Assembly: GCA_937871985.1 (NCBI GenBank)
Contig: CALMPB010000112.1
Location: forward strand, 1-9,017
Origin: an uncultured Burkholderiaceae bacterium
Lineage (GTDB): Bacteria > Pseudomonadota > Gammaproteobacteria > Burkholderiales > Burkholderiaceae
DNA: 9,017 nt
Reading direction: 5' to 3'
The notes below the pieces were generated by a model. That model had not been told where the DNA came from and did no database searches. It saw only the letters and a list, made by a program, of their open reading frames with translations. Shown piece after piece: positions 6,283 to 9,017 of the stretch (position 1 is the first letter of the stretch; each line of letters begins with the position of its first letter). A program made the translations under genes and the position numbers.

Positions 6283-7983
6283 ATGTTTCTGCTGTTCTAC
6301 CTATTGCGGAATTTCCGCTGGATGTTCCTGCTGGCGCTGTGTACGAGCGTGGTCAGCGGCTTGAGCAATGCGGCGCTGGTGGCGCTGATCAATCAAGCGC
6401 TCGGGGCCGATGGCGAGCAGCTTGCCTCGCTGGGCTGGAAATTCCTGGCAATGAGTGTGATTGTGCTGCTTACGCGGACACTGTCCTCGACGCTGTTCAT
6501 GCGCATGGGGCAAAGCGCCAAGGCCATGTTGCGCATGCGCACCATAGATCGTATTGCACGGGCGTCGTATCCGCACCTGGAACGCCAGGGCGCGGCGCGG
6601 GCGCTGGGGGTGCTTACGCAGGATCTGGATGCCATTGTCGTGTTTTTCGTGAACCTGCCGAATCTGGCCATGCACGGAGCGGTCATCATAGGCTGCCTGA
6701 CTTACCTGGGCATTTTGTCGTGGCAGATACTGTTGTTCGCATTGGCCACGGTTTTGGTCGGTGCGTTGGGTTTTCGTCTGGCCCATGTCCGGGCTTTGTT
6801 CCATCTGCGGGGCTCGCGCCGGCGCGAAGACGATCTGGTCCGGCACTTCCATGCTTTGTTCGATGGCGCCAAAGAGCTCAAGCTGCACCGTGCGCGCCGG
6901 CATGCTTTCGTGCATGAAACCCTGGCGCCCAATGTCGAGGCGGTGCGCCGCCAGCGCACGCGCGGGTATGTCCTGTATGCCGCCGCCACCAGTTGGGGCA
7001 GCTTCATCTTCTTTGCGTTCATTGGCTGTGCGCTGTTCGTGCTGGCTCGGTTCTTCCCTGTCGGCAGCTCGGTCATGTCCGGCTATGCGATGACGTTCCT
7101 GTACATGGTGCTGCCCATCGAGAGCGTGCTTTCGGCGCTGCCCACCATCAGCACGGCAAGGGTGGCGCTCGAGCGCATCGAACAGATGAACGCCGAGCTG
7201 CCTTTGGAGCAAAGCCAGCCCGAGCAGCCGGCGGCGGCGCTGGAAAGCATCGTGCTCGAGCAGGTGACGCATGAGTACTATCGCGAGCAGGACAACGAAG
7301 TGTTTTCGCTGGGGCCGATCGATCTGTCGTTTTCAGCGGGCGAGCTGGTGTATTTGATAGGCGGCAACGGCAGTGGCAAGACCACGCTCGCGAAACTTCT
7401 GGTGGGTTTGTACAAGCCCGAGTCGGGTCGTATCCTGCTGAACGGCGTGGAGGTGGGCGACGCGGAGCGCGAAAGCTACCGCCAGCACTTTGCGGTGGTA
7501 TTCAATGATTTCTACCTGTTCGACAGCCTGCTTGGCCTGGGCTCCAAGGAGCTGGACGAGATGGCGCAGTCGCTGTTGCAGGCGCTGCACCTGGAGCACA
7601 AGGTCAAGGTGGTGGGTGGCGTGTTTTCCACGACGGATCTGTCGCAAGGGCAAAGAAAGCGCCTGGCGCTCTTGGTGACGTATCTGGAAGACAGGCCGTT
7701 CTATGTGTTCGACGAATGGGCGGCGGATCAGGATCCGTCATTCAAGGACGTGTTCTACCGGGATATGCTGCCCCGGCTCAAGGCCAAAGGCAAGACGGTG
7801 CTGGTCATTACCCACGACGATCGCTATTTTCATCTGGCCGATAGATATATCAAGCTCGAGGAGGGGAGGATTGTCGAGACAGGGCGGGGCATCGATCTTG
7901 CGGGCGCGGGCAGGCCGGCCGGTCTTTCCTGTATTGGCGCCAGCGAGCCGCAGGCGACTGCTCCAGGCGCTGCGCCATTTTAG
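6283..7983 (+). CDS. Cyclic peptide/siderophore export ABC transporter, PvdE/SyrD/OrbE type
   Basis: Inner-membrane exporter with membrane domain and ATPase in one chain (566 residues), the architecture of PvdE, SyrD, OrbE and YojI, which move peptide siderophores or related peptides out of the cytoplasm. About six membrane helices lie near 11-38, 51-74, 118-145, 148-168, 232-256 and 266-288. The ATPase domain has Walker A GGNGSGKTT (360-368), signature LSQGQRKR (453-460), Walker B FYVFDEW with D477 and E478, the family-typical continuation AADQDP, and the switch histidine H511 in THDD. An A/G/P-rich tail of about 30 residues follows. GAAGGGG lies 4 bases before the ATG; 48 bases separate it from fhuB and 13 from fhuC, so it is probably cotranscribed with the import genes. 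Its cargo, perhaps the siderophore imported by its neighbours or its precursor, is inferred from context only. Confidence 0.92.
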   Translation: MFLLFYLLRNFRWMFLLALCTSVVSGLSNAALVALINQALGADGEQLASLGWKFLAMSVIVLLTRTLSSTLFMRMGQSAKAMLRMRTIDRIARASYPHLERQGAARALGVLTQDLDAIVVFFVNLPNLAMHGAVIIGCLTYLGILSWQILLFALATVLVGALGFRLAHVRALFHLRGSRRREDDLVRHFHALFDGAKELKLHRARRHAFVHETLAPNVEAVRRQRTRGYVLYAAATSWGSFIFFAFIGCALFVLARFFPVGSSVMSGYAMTFLYMVLPIESVLSALPTISTARVALERIEQMNAELPLEQSQPEQPAAALESIVLEQVTHEYYREQDNEVFSLGPIDLSFSAGELVYLIGGNGSGKTTLAKLLVGLYKPESGRILLNGVEVGDAERESYRQHFAVVFNDFYLFDSLLGLGSKELDEMAQSLLQALHLEHKVKVVGGVFSTTDLSQGQRKRLALLVTYLEDRPFYVFDEWAADQDPSFKDVFYRDMLPRLKAKGKTVLVITHDDRYFHLADRYIKLEEGRIVETGRGIDLAGAGRPAGLSCIGASEPQATAPGAAPF

Positions 7984-7996
7984 GATTTGATGAGCG

Positions 7997-8830
7997 ATGA
8001 CACACAAAAACCAAGGCCGGCCGGGTGGGGGTTCCTTGTCCGGGAATGCCGGCGATCCTGCGCTGTACGAGCTGGAAGACGTATCGTTCTCGGTGAATCG
8101 CCGGGTATTGCTGCAGTCCTTGACACTGGCTTTGCCGGCACGGCGGGTATACGGATTGATAGGACACAACGGCAGCGGCAAGACGACGTTGCTCAAGCTG
8201 CTGGCGCGACAGCAGGCGCCCACCAGCGGACAGGTGCGCTTTGGCGGCAAGGCGCTGGAGCATTGGGAGCGGCAGGCATTTGCGCGGAAGGTGGCTTACT
8301 TGCCGCAGCAGCCGCCGGCGGCCCAGGGCATGACCGTGCGCGAGCTGGTGGCGCTGGGACGCTACCCGTGGCATGGCGCATTGGGCCGATTTGGGCCGGC
8401 CGATGCGCAAAAAGTGGACGAAGCGATGGCGTTGACCAGGGTGACCCAGTTCGCCGGACGTGCCGTCGATGGCCTTTCCGGCGGCGAGCGCCAGCGTGTA
8501 TGGCTGGCGATGCTGGTGGCCCAGGACAGCGGCTGCCTGTTGCTGGACGAGCCGATTTCGGCGCTTGATATATCCCACCAGATCGAGGTGCTGGATTTGG
8601 TGCGCAGCCTTAGCCGGACACAGGGCCTGGCCGTGATCGTGGTGCTTCACGATGTGAACATGGCCGGACGCTTTTGCGATGAGCTCATCGCCCTGAAGGG
8701 CGGCCGCTTGCTGGTCCGCGGCACGCCCGAGGAATTGCTGCGTGACGACATGCTCGAGGCTATTTACGGCATTCGCATGTGCACGGTTGACCACCCGCAT
8801 GGTGGAAGGCCTCTCAGTTTCGCTCGTTGA
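7997..8830 (+). CDS. fhuC: Iron(III)-hydroxamate import ATPase FhuC
   Basis: Cytoplasmic ATPase that drives FhuB. The 277-residue protein has Walker A GHNGSGKTT (56-64), Q-loop in VAYLPQQPP, the FhuC-like stretch MTVRELVALGRYPWHGALGR, signature LSGGERQR (160-167), Walker B CLLLDEP with D184 and E185, and the switch histidine H218 in LHDVNMA. These segments follow E. coli FhuC closely as I recall it; one visible change is DEPISALD for the usual DEPTSALD. The start is the least certain part. ATG 7997 has AGGA 11 bases upstream, rather far; a TTG at 8036 preceded by GGGGG would remove 13 poorly conserved residues. A better spaced ATG at 7990 is in another frame and does not lead into FhuC. The gene closes the operon, one gene away from its permease partner. 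Confidence 0.95.
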   Translation: MTHKNQGRPGGGSLSGNAGDPALYELEDVSFSVNRRVLLQSLTLALPARRVYGLIGHNGSGKTTLLKLLARQQAPTSGQVRFGGKALEHWERQAFARKVAYLPQQPPAAQGMTVRELVALGRYPWHGALGRFGPADAQKVDEAMALTRVTQFAGRAVDGLSGGERQRVWLAMLVAQDSGCLLLDEPISALDISHQIEVLDLVRSLSRTQGLAVIVVLHDVNMAGRFCDELIALKGGRLLVRGTPEELLRDDMLEAIYGIRMCTVDHPHGGRPLSFAR

Positions 8831-8839
8831 GGCATAAAG

Positions 8840-8886
8840 GCCCAGGCGGGCGCAGCATCGCAGTCGTTGCGTGATTGCACCTGGGC
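8840..8886 (+). terminator. Possible hairpin after fhuC, weak terminator candidate
   Basis: GCCCAGG (8840-8846) and CCTGGGC (8880-8886) form a perfect 7-bp stem starting 9 bases after the fhuC stop. Inside it CGCA (8851-8854) can pair with TGCG (8868-8871). No T-run follows directly; TTTTT appears about 20 bases later (8907-8911), just after a small CCGG/CCGG stem. It could slow or end transcription of the operon, but this is not a clear intrinsic terminator. Confidence 0.3.
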
Positions 8887-8942
8887 GTGAACCGGTTGAA
8901 TCCGGCTTTTTGGAGATGCTCTTAAGGTTTTCCTGTTATATA

Positions 8943-8963
8943 TTTATATCTTATAGATATAAA
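8943..8963. repeat. Perfect 9-bp inverted repeat touching a ribosome binding site
   Basis: TTTATATCT and AGATATAAA pair perfectly around a 3-base centre TAT. The right arm ends in the AAA that begins the AAAGGAGGG ribosome binding site of the next frame. It could be an operator or an mRNA hairpin next to the ribosome site. It does not match the Fur consensus. Confidence 0.6.
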
Positions 8964-8969
8964 GGAGGG
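8961..8969 (+). promoter_or_regulatory. Very strong ribosome binding site for the frame at 8977
   Basis: AAAGGAGGG is nearly complementary to the 16S rRNA 3' end and ends 7 bases before ATG 8977. It is the best ribosome site in the window and is the main evidence that a real gene begins here. Confidence 0.75.
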
Positions 8970-8976
8970 CTGGCCC

Positions 8977-9017
8977 ATGGCTTGGAAAACTCATCTCGCG
9001 GGCTGTGCAGTCTACAG
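8977..9017 (+). CDS. Start of an unidentified gene, cut by the window end
   Basis: Thirteen codons are visible (MAWKTHLAGCAVY) before the window ends. They are too few to recognise a family, and I assign no function. Support comes from the strong AAAGGAGGG site 7 bases upstream and from an AT-rich leader with a TATATT hexamer at 8939-8944 that could be a -10 box, although no good -35 is seen. It lies 146 bases after fhuC on the same strand, so it may be a separate transcription unit or an operon continuation. In comparable siderophore loci a biosynthesis, release or reductase gene could follow; that is only a guess from context. Confidence 0.6.
   Translation, partial: MAWKTHLAGCAVY

Noticed and set aside
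6301..7272. 323-residue minus-strand frame inside the exporter gene
   Set aside because: Gln/Arg/His-rich shadow of the exporter coding sequence with no recognisable domain.
7990..8568. Frame beginning at ATG 7990 overlapping fhuC
   Set aside because: It has a well spaced AGGA but no recognisable domain, and the FhuC motifs all lie in the frame of ATG 7997.
8943..8963. Palindrome before the last frame as a Fur box
   Set aside because: Centred alignment to the 7-1-7 Fur consensus matches only a few positions; the symmetry is real but the sequence is not Fur-like.

Overview
The window carries an iron-siderophore uptake locus from a moderately high-GC Gram-negative bacterium. The outer-membrane TonB-dependent receptor, the Fhu-type genes and the codon use suggest a betaproteobacterium such as Bordetella, Achromobacter or a relative. 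That placement is an inference from protein style; no 16S or other marker lies here.

Layout. Positions 103-882 (minus) encode an AraC-family regulator with a cupin-like sensor domain. Positions 883-1022 are an AT-rich divergent control region. It holds a good Fur box next to the receptor gene and several separate palindromes. Positions 1023-8830 (plus) hold five tightly packed genes: a FhuA-like TonB-dependent receptor, a FhuD-like periplasmic binding protein with a Tat-like signal, a fused double permease FhuB starting with GTG, a PvdE/SyrD/OrbE-type exporter ABC transporter (membrane domain fused to ATPase), and the import ATPase FhuC. Positions 8831-8976 are intergenic, with a possible hairpin and a 9-bp palindrome touching a strong ribosome binding site. 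A new reading frame starts at 8977 and runs off the window.

How it works together (inference from families). A ferric siderophore, probably hydroxamate-like, crosses the outer membrane through the receptor, is carried by the FhuD-like protein, and enters the cytoplasm through FhuB powered by FhuC. Fur would repress the operon when iron is plentiful. The AraC protein, whose own likely promoter lies back to back with the receptor promoter, probably activates it when the siderophore is present.

Two things stand out. A peptide-siderophore-type exporter sits between permease and import ATPase, so the locus may handle both secretion and uptake of a self-made or recycled peptide siderophore. The FhuD-like protein also lacks all the main residues that contact ligand in E. 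coli FhuD, so its substrate is probably not ferrichrome. No siderophore synthesis gene is visible in the window; the cut-off frame at the right end is the first place to look for one.
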